NCBI GenBank assembly: GCA_944381435.1
Contig: CALWLD010000020.1
Location: forward strand, 1-40,616
Origin: an uncultured Clostridia bacterium
GTDB lineage: Bacteria; Bacillota; Clostridia; Lachnospirales; CAG-274
Direction of reading: 5' to 3'
DNA length: 40,616 nt
This document shows, in pieces, positions 1 through 8,576 of the stretch. A program made the position numbers and the translations under genes. The notes below the pieces were generated by a model that was not told the origin of the DNA, ran no database searches, and worked only from the letters and a program-made list of their open reading frames with translations. Every line of letters starts with the position of its first letter. The stretch's first letter is position 1.

Positions 1-165
1 CAGTTTGTTACTTAAAATTTAATTTTCTACCTTAGGTAGTCTTTTTTGTGATGTCTGTATAAATTGGTGCAGTTCACACAAAACCAAGTCTTTTTAGCTT
101 AATTAATTTGTAATTTATCTAAACAAAGGCTATAGCCTTAAATTTTTATAAACACATATAACTTA
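1..165. other. AT-rich intergenic start of window
   Basis: No gene is supported here. The only structure is the 14-bp perfect palindrome AAGGCTATAGCCTT at 126-139, about 27 nt beyond the stop of the minus-strand glycosidase gene. On the minus strand it is followed by a mixed A/T run rather than a clean U tract, so it is at best a weak terminator. It shares the GGCTATAG core with the terminator hairpins near 24981 and 25189. Confidence 0.4.
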
Positions 166-2553
166 TTAAATCATAAATGTTACAACTCTGCTATAGTTAT
201 TTCTCATATTTTCAAATATTTCATCAACATTTTGGCTATCTTCCATAGTTAAGCTATAGCAAAATTCGCAAGCACCAGATAAGTCCATTTTAAAGTTTGT
301 TTCCCAAATATTGTTCATTATCCAAGAATAAACATTTCTTTTGTTATTTTCTTCTTTTTTATCGCAAAGTAAAATTTCGTGATGAGCTAAATCTCCCATA
401 TAAATCATAGGTGCATCTAATGTATTTATAGCAATGTTTGTTTTTTCACCTTTATATACAACACCTGTATCTATTAGATAATATTCCATACAAGTACCGT
501 CTATTTGATAAACTCCAGGCTTAAATGAAACCTTGCCTTTATCTACAAATGTTTCTTTATCTCCTAAATTAAGAGCAAGAGGTAACAAAATGTTTTCTAT
601 ATCTTCGCTAAATGTTTTTGCTATTTTATATTTAAAATCTATTCGTGGTAAATCGTTAAATAATTTTATAACGATAGAGCTAAAATATGTTCCTTCTAGC
701 TTATAAATAAGCTCAATAGTTTTAAATACATTGCCGTTTTCTAAAATTTTTATATCTTCTAGCTTAGCTATATGCTTTTTAGCGTGTAAACCTCTTATGT
801 TTCTACCTAAAAGTCTTCTTTCTTCGTAAACATTTGTTCTTATTTCAGTGTTTTCATATATAGGAGTAAAAAACTTGGCATCTCCATCTATTAACATTTC
901 TTTATCTTCTTTTTTGTTATAAAAAGATGTAACACCTTCGCCTACTTTATAGCTAATTTTAAAATAGTCGTTTTCTATAAAATAAGGTAATGTATAAGTT
1001 ATTTTGTCATAATCATTTACTATATCTTTAACTCTTTCAGAGCCACTATATGCTACCCTAGAATTTATAATATCTTTTTGTTTTTCTGTTTCTTCAAAAG
1101 TATAAACTTTTTCTTCTAAAGGTAGAAAATCATCAATAAATGTTATTAAAGCACCACGAGGGTGAGGGGAAACTTGTGTTTTCATATATTTATTAGTTTT
1201 TTCATCTAAAACTTTAATATCACCATATGCCCAAGCCTCTATATAAAATTCTACAACACATTTTCTAGCTTCATTTACAGTGTTTATAGCTTTTATTTTA
1301 CCATCTCTATCGTAGTATCTTAGCTTATCACCTTTATTATGCAAGATTCTGTGTAAATTTTTAGCACAGTTTTCGTGAGCTTTAGATGCATAGCTATTTT
1401 TTCTTATATCAAGGTTTAAAACCATTGTATCATAAGGGTTTGTAATTGTAGAAGAATGGCCCCAAGTATGCTCTGCATATAAAAGAAGGTTATTTTCTGC
1501 TTCTTTTTCAAAGGCAGGGTTTATAGATTTTTTATCTTTATCAAGTCTGTTGCAAAGGTGATACATACGCATTGCCTCTTTATAATGCTTAACAGGGTAA
1601 GGGGTGCTAGGAACACCGTGAGCCCACCAGTCTGTTAAATCTCCTTCATAAGTTTTAGCATCTTTTACTTTATCTTTAATTTTTTCATAAAGCTGAGCTG
1701 TTGTAACCATTTCTATATTTATGCTATCACCATATAGGCTATTAAATTTAGAAATTGTTTCTATTATATCTGTGTTAGGCGGTGCGTTATCGCTAAATAC
1801 GCCTGATACAGAAACAGGAATAAAGTCATATTCATAGCCGTGGTCTTCACAAGTTTTGATATATTCTTCTATATTGTCTTTTAAAGTTTCTATAGGGCTT
1901 TTTTCTTTATCTTTGCCTAGATAATTTTGTGTCATAAAGTTTTGTGCTTTGTTAAATACAAGGCCTAAAACATTACCTAGGTTATAATGTTCTCCGTTCC
2001 AAACAAGGAGCTTTTTGCCAGATTTGCTTTGCCAATAATAAGGTTTTTGGTTTTGATATAAAGGATACATACCGTGGTGGCAATGGATATTAGTATATAA
2101 AAATTCTACGCCATTTTCTAAAAATACATCTAAGCTACCTAAAGATATACCGTTTATATCAGCGTTCATAGCTGTGTTTACATTTATTCCTTGCTTTTTG
2201 TAAATGTTACAAATTTCTTTTGTTCTTTTATTTAAAATATCTACGTCTACCAAGTCAGTAAAGTTTAGATAAGATGCAGATAAACCTATGTTACCTTTTT
2301 TAATATATTTAATAAAATCTTGTTTTTCTTCTTCTGTTGCCTCTTGTAAAAACTGTTCTACGCAAAAATAAGTTTCACAGTTCCATTTAAAATCTTTTAT
2401 AACGCTGTTTTCCTCATAAGCTTTGTTTAAATATTTAATAACATCTTTAATATAGTTAGCTTGGTTATATAAAATAACCTCTTGTAAATCTGTATAACCT
2501 ATATCTGTGTGAGAATGATGTACTACATAAATGTTATATTTTTTGTTTGACAT
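166..2553 (-). CDS. GH38-like glycoside hydrolase (putative alpha-mannosidase)
   Basis: A 795-residue cytoplasmic protein with no signal peptide, probably cleaving alpha-mannosides or a related glycoside. The N-terminus carries an HHSHTDIGYTD motif (residues 12-22) that matches the HxHxD metal-binding entry of GH38-type enzymes; H13, H15 and D17 are likely ligands. D132 in NADINGIS sits where the GH38 nucleophile Asp is expected, and EHTWGHSS (361-368) supplies further His candidates. Residues from about 500 onward look like the beta-rich C-terminal domains of the family. The start ATG follows GGAGG by 8 nt. It is the last gene of the manA-gntR-glycosidase operon, which supports a mannose-related substrate. 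Related proteins are annotated as DUF5054/GH38 N-terminal; exact substrate and linkage cannot be read from sequence. Confidence 0.75.
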   Translation of the reverse strand: MSNKKYNIYVVHHSHTDIGYTDLQEVILYNQANYIKDVIKYLNKAYEENSVIKDFKWNCETYFCVEQFLQEATEEEKQDFIKYIKKGNIGLSASYLNFTDLVDVDILNKRTKEICNIYKKQGINVNTAMNADINGISLGSLDVFLENGVEFLYTNIHCHHGMYPLYQNQKPYYWQSKSGKKLLVWNGEHYNLGNVLGLVFNKAQNFMTQNYLGKDKEKSPIETLKDNIEEYIKTCEDHGYEYDFIPVSVSGVFSDNAPPNTDIIETISKFNSLYGDSINIEMVTTAQLYEKIKDKVKDAKTYEGDLTDWWAHGVPSTPYPVKHYKEAMRMYHLCNRLDKDKKSINPAFEKEAENNLLLYAEHTWGHSSTITNPYDTMVLNLDIRKNSYASKAHENCAKNLHRILHNKGDKLRYYDRDGKIKAINTVNEARKCVVEFYIEAWAYGDIKVLDEKTNKYMKTQVSPHPRGALITFIDDFLPLEEKVYTFEETEKQKDIINSRVAYSGSERVKDIVNDYDKITYTLPYFIENDYFKISYKVGEGVTSFYNKKEDKEMLIDGDAKFFTPIYENTEIRTNVYEERRLLGRNIRGLHAKKHIAKLEDIKILENGNVFKTIELIYKLEGTYFSSIVIKLFNDLPRIDFKYKIAKTFSEDIENILLPLALNLGDKETFVDKGKVSFKPGVYQIDGTCMEYYLIDTGVVYKGEKTNIAINTLDAPMIYMGDLAHHEILLCDKKEENNKRNVYSWIMNNIWETNFKMDLSGACEFCYSLTMEDSQNVDEIFENMRNNYSRVVTFMI

Positions 2554-2565
2554 AATTTAATCCTC

Positions 2566-3285
2566 CTATTTGCTAAGCTCAAAGTAATATTCATATCTAG
2601 AGCCGATATATTTTGCAATTGTATATTCATAAGGGTTTTGGCTATCATCTATAAAGCCTATACGCCTTAAAACAAGTATTGGTTCATTTTTTTTACAGTT
2701 TAAGCTTTCAAGCATATCTTTTTTAGCACTGCTAGCACTTATATATTGTTTTATTTTATTTATAAATATATTTTGGCTATTTAAATAAGCATATAAAGAG
2801 TTATTATATACGTTATTATCTAAGGTTAAGGGGAAATCTGTTTTTAAATATGTTGTAAAAAGCCCTATTTCTGTATCGTTTATAAGCCTTATTCTTGTAA
2901 GCTTGTAAACAGGGGTATTAACAGGGATATTTAAAACTTTAGCACATTCTTCATCTGCCCCTATTATAGAGATGTTAGCGTTTTTTGTTGTAGGGATAAC
3001 TCCTTTTTGTTTCATCTCTTCTGTAAAACTTTCTATCTTTAAAAGAGGCTCTGTAATTTTTTGGCTTTTTACAAAAGTACCTTTACCTTTTATTTTTTCG
3101 ATATAGCCTAAATTTTGCAATTTAGCCATAGCAGAGCGAACAGTTATCCTGCTTACATTATATTTTTCTTGATAATCTATCTCTCTAGGCAATAAATCGT
3201 TTACTTTATAAGTGCCGTTTTCTATTTCTGTTTTTATAATATCTACAAGCTGTTCTGTTAAGGTTTTTTTGTCTTCTTTTTCCAT
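2566..3285 (-). CDS. GntR-family (HutC/UTRA) transcriptional regulator
   Basis: A 239-residue one-component repressor. Residues about 8-72 form the GntR winged helix (SRITVRSAMAKL as the recognition-helix region, then GYIEKIKGKGTFV as the wing). Residues about 85-232 match a UTRA ligand-binding domain, which in this family senses a phosphorylated sugar or similar metabolite. Start ATG is preceded by AAGGTGG. It lies 9 nt after the mannose-6-phosphate isomerase gene and 12 nt before the glycosidase gene, so the three are almost certainly cotranscribed. The likely target is the palindrome ATATGTTATAACATAT at 5060-5075 in the divergent promoter region. Effector identity is inferred only from context (mannose-6-P or glycosidase product). 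Confidence 0.88.
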   Translation of the reverse strand: MEKEDKKTLTEQLVDIIKTEIENGTYKVNDLLPREIDYQEKYNVSRITVRSAMAKLQNLGYIEKIKGKGTFVKSQKITEPLLKIESFTEEMKQKGVIPTTKNANISIIGADEECAKVLNIPVNTPVYKLTRIRLINDTEIGLFTTYLKTDFPLTLDNNVYNNSLYAYLNSQNIFINKIKQYISASSAKKDMLESLNCKKNEPILVLRRIGFIDDSQNPYEYTIAKYIGSRYEYYFELSK

Positions 3286-3294
3286 AAAACCACC

Positions 3295-5013
3295 TTATCT
3301 TATGTAAGCTTTTATAGTGGCTACTTTTTTCCCTTTAGAATTACCGCTTGTTTTTATTTTATATTTTTCTACACAAGCAGGGATAATAAATGTTTCAGCA
3401 TAATGCACTACAAAAGGTTCAAATTCTCCGTTTAAGCTTTCCACAGTTATTTCTTCACCTTCTACAAGGTTTAATACATTAACACTGCCAAAGGTTTCGT
3501 GGATAACTTCGTTATCAAAAAGATGCCTTCTTGTTTCTATGCTATGTCTGTTTGAAAGCCCTGTGCTTTCCTCTTTATAGCTTTCATCTTCATAAATAGG
3601 CTTAATATGGTTTACTAAATTATCATATACCCATTTTGTATTAGCATCATAGTTTATTACCTTTTCCCCGTGTTCTATGTGTATAGGGCGAGGTAAACCG
3701 TCAGAGCCTAATCTGCCCCAGTCCCATAGCTTAAATGTGAATATATAAGGAGTTGCACTTATTTCTAAAACTACAGTGTTTTTACCAGAACAGTGGATAG
3801 TACCTGCTGGTATTAAGAAATGGTCGTGCTTTTTAGCATCTATTTTGTTTATATATTTTTCTACGTCAAAGGCTTTGCCTGTTTTTTGAGCCTCTTTTAA
3901 ATCTTTTATCATTTGCTCTTTGTCTATGCCTTCTTTAACACCTAAATATACACAGCTATCTTCTTTAGCATCTAGGATATAATAGCTTTCATCTTGTGTA
4001 TAATGCATACCAAAAGTTTGTTGTATATATTCTGTTAAAGGGTGAACTTGAAGGGATAAATTGCCACCTTCCATAGTGTCTAAAAAGTCGAACCTTATAG
4101 GAAACTCTTTACCAAATCTTGCATAAACTCTTTCGCCTAAAAGGTTTATAGGCTCACAAAATACCATATTTATAGCTGGTGTTTCAAAGCATATATCGTT
4201 AAATTTTAAAATTATGCTGTTTTCTTCAGGTACGCCGTCAAAGCCCCAAGCAAAGTTTTCTCTTTCTCTGTCTAGGTTGCATACCTCTTTAAGCCATTGA
4301 CCGCCCCAAACGCCAGAATCAAAATAAGGAACTAGCCTAAAAGGCTTTTTGCTACCTTGTGATAAACCACCTAAAAATGCATCTTTTGTTATCATTTTAG
4401 GTTCATTTTTAACGTTTGCATCTATTATATAATGGAAGTTTTCATAGTTTTCTATTTTATGTTTATCAGCAATACGCCATTCCATAAAATAACCTCTTTT
4501 ATATTTTGTAAGGATAGGGTCATCACTGTTAGATACGTTCCAGTTTGTCATACCAGCTCTATACCTAAGCTGTATTTCCCATCTAGATATATCTGCATAA
4601 ACATATAAATTGCCTTTTGTAATAAGAGAGGCACCTGTTCCATAAATTAAAGTTTTGCCTTTTATAGAGTTTCTAGCTTGTTCTAGCTTTTCATCTATAA
4701 AAAAATCTTTTAAAACTTTTGTGTTTATTATGCCAAAAACCCTATCATCTGTTAAAAATGGTTGCATTTTTTCTGTTAGTTCTTCTTCCTTATAAGCACA
4801 ATCATCTGAACATATGATAGTATCAAAGCCTATAGATTTAAAATTTTCTAAAAGCTCGTTAGTATCAACCCCAGGGTAACAGTCTAAAACTAAAGTGAAA
4901 TCTTTTTTGTTAATTTTTGAGCTTATTTCTTTTAAGATGTTATCATAGCCTAAAAAAGCATCATTATCATAGCCTTTTATATTTATTTTAGGCTTTAAAT
5001 CGTACATAGACAA
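3295..5013 (-). CDS. manA: Class I mannose-6-phosphate isomerase with N-terminal extension
   Basis: Interconverts mannose-6-phosphate and fructose-6-phosphate. The C-terminal ~345 residues are a type I cupin PMI: PFRLVPYFDSGVWGG opens the domain, LSLQVHP supplies the zinc ligands Gln/His (about residues 322 and 324), and IPAGTIHCSG supplies the third His (about 407). At 572 residues it is much longer than the 310-390 residues of common ManA. The first ~210 residues form a separate alpha/beta domain (strand DFTLVLDCYPG) that resembles a nucleoside-kinase-like fold without a P-loop; this long architecture is seen in Firmicutes. The start is placed at TTG 5011-5013, 6 nt after AAGGTG; the alternative ATG at 5007 is 12 nt away, and the upstream in-frame GTG lies inside the ribosome binding site. 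Confidence 0.88.
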   Translation of the reverse strand: MSMYDLKPKINIKGYDNDAFLGYDNILKEISSKINKKDFTLVLDCYPGVDTNELLENFKSIGFDTIICSDDCAYKEEELTEKMQPFLTDDRVFGIINTKVLKDFFIDEKLEQARNSIKGKTLIYGTGASLITKGNLYVYADISRWEIQLRYRAGMTNWNVSNSDDPILTKYKRGYFMEWRIADKHKIENYENFHYIIDANVKNEPKMITKDAFLGGLSQGSKKPFRLVPYFDSGVWGGQWLKEVCNLDRERENFAWGFDGVPEENSIILKFNDICFETPAINMVFCEPINLLGERVYARFGKEFPIRFDFLDTMEGGNLSLQVHPLTEYIQQTFGMHYTQDESYYILDAKEDSCVYLGVKEGIDKEQMIKDLKEAQKTGKAFDVEKYINKIDAKKHDHFLIPAGTIHCSGKNTVVLEISATPYIFTFKLWDWGRLGSDGLPRPIHIEHGEKVINYDANTKWVYDNLVNHIKPIYEDESYKEESTGLSNRHSIETRRHLFDNEVIHETFGSVNVLNLVEGEEITVESLNGEFEPFVVHYAETFIIPACVEKYKIKTSGNSKGKKVATIKAYIR

Positions 5014-5030
5014 ATAAATCACCTTCCTAA

Positions 5031-5103
5031 ACGTTATAATATTTTACCATTATTATAATATATGTTATAACATATTGCAAGATGTTTTTTTATATGTTAT
5101 AAT
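5031..5103. promoter_or_regulatory. Divergent promoters sharing one -35 hexamer, with palindromic operator
   Basis: Minus-strand promoter: -35 TTGCAA (5075-5080), 17-nt spacer, -10 TATAAT (5052-5057). Plus-strand promoter: the same palindromic TTGCAA, 17-nt spacer, -10 TATAAT (5098-5103). The minus spacer contains the perfect 16-bp palindrome ATATGTTATAACATAT (5060-5075). Related half-sites lie at 5093-5102 (TATGTTATAA, over the plus -10) and at 5031-5040 (ACGTTATAAT, just downstream of the minus -10). These are the natural operators for the GntR-family gene in the operon; binding is inferred. Confidence 0.7.
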
Positions 5104-5129
5104 AAATATTATTTTTAGGAGGTGTATAT

Positions 5130-6020
5130 ATGAACTTTTACATAGGTTTAGATGTTGGTGGCACAAATATAAAATCAGGTGTAGTTTTAGAAAATTCTAT
5201 TTTGCTTAATGACAATATAAATATGTGTCAATCTTTAGCCAAAGAAGATAAAGAAACTATATTAAACAATATTTTTAACGTTATAAAAAGAGAATTTGAC
5301 AGCTATAAAGACGGTAAGCTCCTAGGCATAGCCATTGGCTTTCCAGGGCCTTTTGACTATGAAAAAGGCATATGCAAAATACAAAATATAAATAAATATG
5401 ATAGCATTTACAATGTTAATATAAGAGAAGAAATTTTAAAATTTATTAATAATAGCCATATAAAAGAAAACTTACACAAAGACTTTAACATTTTATTTGA
5501 AAACGATGCAACTTTATTTACATTAGGAGAAACAGAGCAAAATGGATATTTAAAAAAGGGTAAATGCATAGGTATATGCATAGGTACAGGCTGTGGCTCC
5601 ACCTTATTACAAGATAACAAAGTTTTAAAGCATATAGATAACCTAACAGATGATGGATTTATATATCATTTGCCTTTTAAAGATTCTATAGTTGATGACT
5701 ATATATCTGCAAGGGGCATCATTAATTACTATAACTTATTATCTAACAATAAAGTTACAAACGTTAAAGATATTGCTATTAGATATAACACAGATGAAAA
5801 TGCTAAATTAACCTTTGATAACTTTGGTAACGATTTAGCTTTGGTTTTAGAGATGGTGCTTACAAAATTTAATGCTAAAAATTTGATTTTAGGTGGACAG
5901 ATAGCAAAAAGCTATGATTTGTTTAAAGATAAGCTAGAAAAAATAAATATTAATATACATTTATCAAAAGATACTTCAAAAAGTACATTGATAGGGGGAA
6001 AAGCACTTTTTGAATTTTAG
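5130..6020 (+). CDS. ROK-family sugar kinase, zinc motif absent
   Basis: A 296-residue ATP-dependent sugar kinase of the ROK family, probably phosphorylating the hexose released by the glycosidase. The N-terminal phosphate loop DVGGTNIKSGVV (residues 8-19), the FPGPFDYEKG region, and NDATLFTLGE with catalytic D126 are clear, followed by GICIGTGCGSTLL (148-160). The usual ROK zinc motif (His...CxCGxxGC, expected around residues 170-195) is missing: that stretch reads TDDGFIYHLPFKDSIVDDYISA. Known zinc-less ROK kinases exist, so activity is still plausible. Start ATG follows AGGAGGTG by 5 nt. It is divergent from the manA operon and probably regulated by the same GntR protein. Confidence 0.85.
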   Translation: MNFYIGLDVGGTNIKSGVVLENSILLNDNINMCQSLAKEDKETILNNIFNVIKREFDSYKDGKLLGIAIGFPGPFDYEKGICKIQNINKYDSIYNVNIREEILKFINNSHIKENLHKDFNILFENDATLFTLGETEQNGYLKKGKCIGICIGTGCGSTLLQDNKVLKHIDNLTDDGFIYHLPFKDSIVDDYISARGIINYYNLLSNNKVTNVKDIAIRYNTDENAKLTFDNFGNDLALVLEMVLTKFNAKNLILGGQIAKSYDLFKDKLEKININIHLSKDTSKSTLIGGKALFEF

Positions 6021-6093
6021 TTTATTAATAACATTATTATTAATTTTAATATTTTTAGTAATAGCTTATGTTATTAAGAAACAATTAATATAA
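6010..6093 (+). CDS. Candidate 27-residue hydrophobic peptide (TTG start)
   Basis: A short frame overlaps the last 11 nt of the ROK kinase gene in a different frame. It starts at TTG 6010-6012, about 10 nt after a GGGGG run, and ends at TAA 6091-6093. The product is one hydrophobic helix (core LLITLLLILIFLVIAYV) with a basic KKQ tail, as expected of a single-pass membrane peptide. AT-rich DNA readily produces such frames by chance, so support is only moderate to low. Its stop lies 55 nt before the terminator at 6148. Confidence 0.25.
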   Translation: MNFSLLITLLLILIFLVIAYVIKKQLI

Positions 6094-6147
6094 AAAGAAA
6101 AGATAAAGATGAAAATGAAAATGAATATTCTTTAAAAGTTTAAAACT

Positions 6148-6179
6148 AAAAAAGCTGTAGATTTATCTACAGCTTTTTT
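6148..6179. terminator. Bidirectional intrinsic terminator
   Basis: Perfect 15-bp inverted repeat: AAAAAAGCTGTAGAT (6148-6162), loop TT, ATCTACAGCTTTTTT (6165-6179). It is preceded by an A run and followed by a T run, so it can serve both the plus-strand ROK kinase and the minus-strand acetyltransferase. Confidence 0.9.
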
Positions 6180-6203
6180 AGCTATATATGGTTATTTATA
6201 CAG

Positions 6204-6737
6204 CTATACTTTATTAATAAACTCTTCTTTTGTTATAGAATAAAAGCATCTATCTTTTATGGTGCCATCATATATTGCAAGGCTTTTTCTCATTGTTCCT
6301 TCATATAAGAAACCGCTTTTTTCTATAACTCTTTTAGATTTAATGTTATCTGTAAAATGAGAAACAGATATGATAGATAAATCTAGCACAAAAAAACCAT
6401 ATTTTAAAATTTCATTAACTGCTTCTGTCATAATGCCTTTGTTATGATAATCTTTAGATAAAACATAGCCTAAAACCTTACAGTTTACCCCAGGACGTAT
6501 TTTATCTTTTGCAAAGCTTATAGAGCCTATAACCTTATTATTTTCTTTATAAACTATAGCAAATGTAAGCTCATCATTTATAAACATATTTAAGATATTT
6601 AAAGTTTCTTCTTTTGTGCTATGAGGAGCCCAACCAGCGTTAGGTCCTACCTCTTCTGCCTTTGCATATTCAAAAAAATCGTCTAAATCATTAATATTAA
6701 AATTTCTTAATATAAGTCTATCTGTTTGTAAAAGCAT
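6204..6737 (-). CDS. GNAT-family N-acetyltransferase (RimJ/RimL-like)
   Basis: A 177-residue acetyl-CoA-dependent acetyltransferase of the Acetyltransf_3 type (start TDRLILRNFNINDLDDFFEY). The central strand and acetyl-CoA binding turn are seen in KVLGYVLSKDYHNKGIMTEA (the Q/RxxGxG/A-like loop is degenerate), followed by SKRVIEKSGFLYEGTMRKS near the C-terminus, typical of RimJ/RimL relatives that modify protein N-termini or small amines. The start is ATG 6735-6737, 6 nt after AAGGGGG; an in-frame upstream TTG at 6755 lies before the ribosome binding site and is rejected. It is a single gene between a terminator and the pgi promoter. Substrate unknown. Confidence 0.85.
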   Translation of the reverse strand: MLLQTDRLILRNFNINDLDDFFEYAKAEEVGPNAGWAPHSTKEETLNILNMFINDELTFAIVYKENNKVIGSISFAKDKIRPGVNCKVLGYVLSKDYHNKGIMTEAVNEILKYGFFVLDLSIISVSHFTDNIKSKRVIEKSGFLYEGTMRKSLAIYDGTIKDRCFYSITKEEFINKV

Positions 6738-6916
6738 AAAATACCCCCTTAACAATAAATTTGATACATATTATATCACTAAATAATGTTAAAATCAATG
6801 TAATTGTTTACAGATTTATTAACAAAAAAATATATAAGCATTGTATTAATATGTGTTAATATATATAAATAAATAATAAAAATACAAAAATATTAAGTTA
6901 GGTTAATAAAAAATAA

Positions 6917-6944
6917 TTGAAAATGGCAAAAATAATGGTATAAT
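6917..6944 (+). promoter_or_regulatory. Promoter of pgi
   Basis: TTGAAA (6917-6922), 16-nt spacer, TATAAT (6939-6944), 36 nt upstream of the pgi start codon. A good match to a vegetative sigma-A promoter in an AT-rich background. Confidence 0.6.
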
Positions 6945-6980
6945 AATATAAAGCATACTATTTATAAAGGAGAAGTTTAT

Positions 6981-8372
6981 ATGAAAATACGTTTAGACTA
7001 TAACAATATGATGCAAGAGTTTGTTGGCAAAACAGGTGTTTCAAAAGGTGATATAGATGCCTTAAACCTAGATAAAGCAAAACAAGCTATGATTGATAAG
7101 CGTGCAAACGGTAAAATGGACTGGAGAGATTTACCTTACAACCAAGAAGAAGTTTGCGATGAAATAATATCTTATGTAGAAGAAGTAAAAGATAAATTTG
7201 ATGCTTTTGTAGTGCTTGGTATAGGTGGCTCTGCTCTTGGTCCTATCTCTGTGCAACAAGCTATAAATCACCCTTATTATAACGAAATATCTAGAGAAAA
7301 AAGAGGGGGATATCCTAAGTTTTACGTAGCAGACAATGTAGACCCTGAAAAGCTTGTTTATCTTTTTGAAACAATAGATATTACAAAAACAATGTTTAAT
7401 GTAATTTCAAAATCTGGCTCTACATCTGAAACAATGAGCCAATTTATGATTATTAAAGAGCTTTTAGAACAAAAGCTAGGGGATAAAGCAAGCGAACATA
7501 TTGTATGTACAACAGATAAGGAAAACGGTAACCTTATAAAGATAGCAAAAGAAGAAAACTATAAAACATTTATTATACCTGCTGGTGTTGGCGGTAGATT
7601 TAGCGAGCTTACACCTGTTGGGCTATTACCTGCAGCTTTTTGTGGTATAGACATTAAAGAAATGCTTAAAGGTGCGGCTATAATGGACGAAATGTGCAAA
7701 AATGATGATGTATATAAAAATCCTGCTTATATGTATGCTATCCTTAACTATTTAACAATGAAAAATGGTCAAAATATATGCGTTATGATGCCTTATGCAG
7801 ATTCTTTAAAATTTATATCAGATTGGTTTGCACAGCTTTGGGCAGAAAGTCTTGGCAAAAAATATGATAATGAAGGTAAAGTTGTAAATGTAGGTTCTAC
7901 ACCTGTAAAAGCTTTAGGTGCAACAGACCAACATTCTCAAGTGCAATTATATGCAGAAGGACCTTTTGATAAAATAATTACATTTATAGGCGTTGACAAA
8001 TTTAAAAAATCTATAACTATACCTAAAATATATGAAGATATGCCAAGCCTTGCATTTTTAGGTGGGGTAACACAAGATGACCTTATCAAAACAGAACAAA
8101 TAGCAACAGAATATGCCTTATTAAAAGCAGGTAAACCTAATATGACTATTACATTACCAGAGGTAAATGAAAATACATTAGGTCAGTTATTATATCTTTT
8201 TGAAGTTGCTACTGCTTTTGCAGGTGAGCTTTTAAACATTAATGCCTTTGACCAACCAGGCGTTGAAGAAGGTAAAAATGCAACTTATGCTTACTTTGGT
8301 AGACCAGGCTATGAAGAAAAGAAAAAAGAGCTTGATGCTATGCCTGTTAAAAAAGATGATTACATTATATAA
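6981..8372 (+). CDS. pgi: Glucose-6-phosphate isomerase
   Basis: Cytoplasmic glycolytic enzyme interconverting glucose-6-P and fructose-6-P; 463 residues, close to the ~450 of Gram-positive Pgi. Family motifs are in order: GIGGSALGP (80-88), SKSGSTSETMSQF (143-155, sugar phosphate binding), LWAESLGKK with the catalytic Glu (about residue 290), and TDQHSQVQLYAEGP (the PGI signature region with the ring-opening His). Start ATG follows AAGGAG by 9 nt, with a good promoter just upstream. It stands alone but next to the mannose module, whose product fructose-6-P is its substrate. Its terminator at 8548 is separated from the stop codon by an intergenic repeat element. Confidence 0.97.
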   Translation: MKIRLDYNNMMQEFVGKTGVSKGDIDALNLDKAKQAMIDKRANGKMDWRDLPYNQEEVCDEIISYVEEVKDKFDAFVVLGIGGSALGPISVQQAINHPYYNEISREKRGGYPKFYVADNVDPEKLVYLFETIDITKTMFNVISKSGSTSETMSQFMIIKELLEQKLGDKASEHIVCTTDKENGNLIKIAKEENYKTFIIPAGVGGRFSELTPVGLLPAAFCGIDIKEMLKGAAIMDEMCKNDDVYKNPAYMYAILNYLTMKNGQNICVMMPYADSLKFISDWFAQLWAESLGKKYDNEGKVVNVGSTPVKALGATDQHSQVQLYAEGPFDKIITFIGVDKFKKSITIPKIYEDMPSLAFLGGVTQDDLIKTEQIATEYALLKAGKPNMTITLPEVNENTLGQLLYLFEVATAFAGELLNINAFDQPGVEEGKNATYAYFGRPGYEEKKKELDAMPVKKDDYII

Positions 8373-8390
8373 TAAAATATAAAAAGAGTG

Positions 8391-8547
8391 AAGACAAAGT
8401 ATACAAACTTGTTTTGTAATTTTTATATTTTAGATAAAGGCGAGATGATAGAAACTATCTATTACCGCCACCCTTATTCTAGGGCTTTGCACTAGAACCA
8501 TTTAATTACTTAAACAAAGGTTTTTAATTATTTTGTCTACAGTATGA
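8391..8547 (-). repeat. Mosaic intergenic element, copy 1 (inside pgi terminator)
   Basis: Minus orientation. Read on the minus strand it runs from ACTGTAGACAAAATAATT through GGTTCTAG-TGCAAAG-CCCTAGAA, the G-rich core AAGGGTGGCGG, and ATAGATAGTTTCTATCATC, to a TACTTTGTC end. The nonamer GAGTGAAGA occurs directly on both sides (8386-8394 and 8548-8556), as expected for a target duplication within the pgi terminator. Confidence 0.75.
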
Positions 8548-8576
8548 GAGTGAAGATTTTATCTTCACTCTTTTTT
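8548..8576 (+). terminator. Intrinsic terminator of pgi
   Basis: Stem GAGTGAAGAT (8548-8557), loop TTT, ATCTTCACTC (8561-8570), then TTTTTT. It lies 175 nt after the pgi stop codon with repeat copy 1 in between. Confidence 0.9.
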
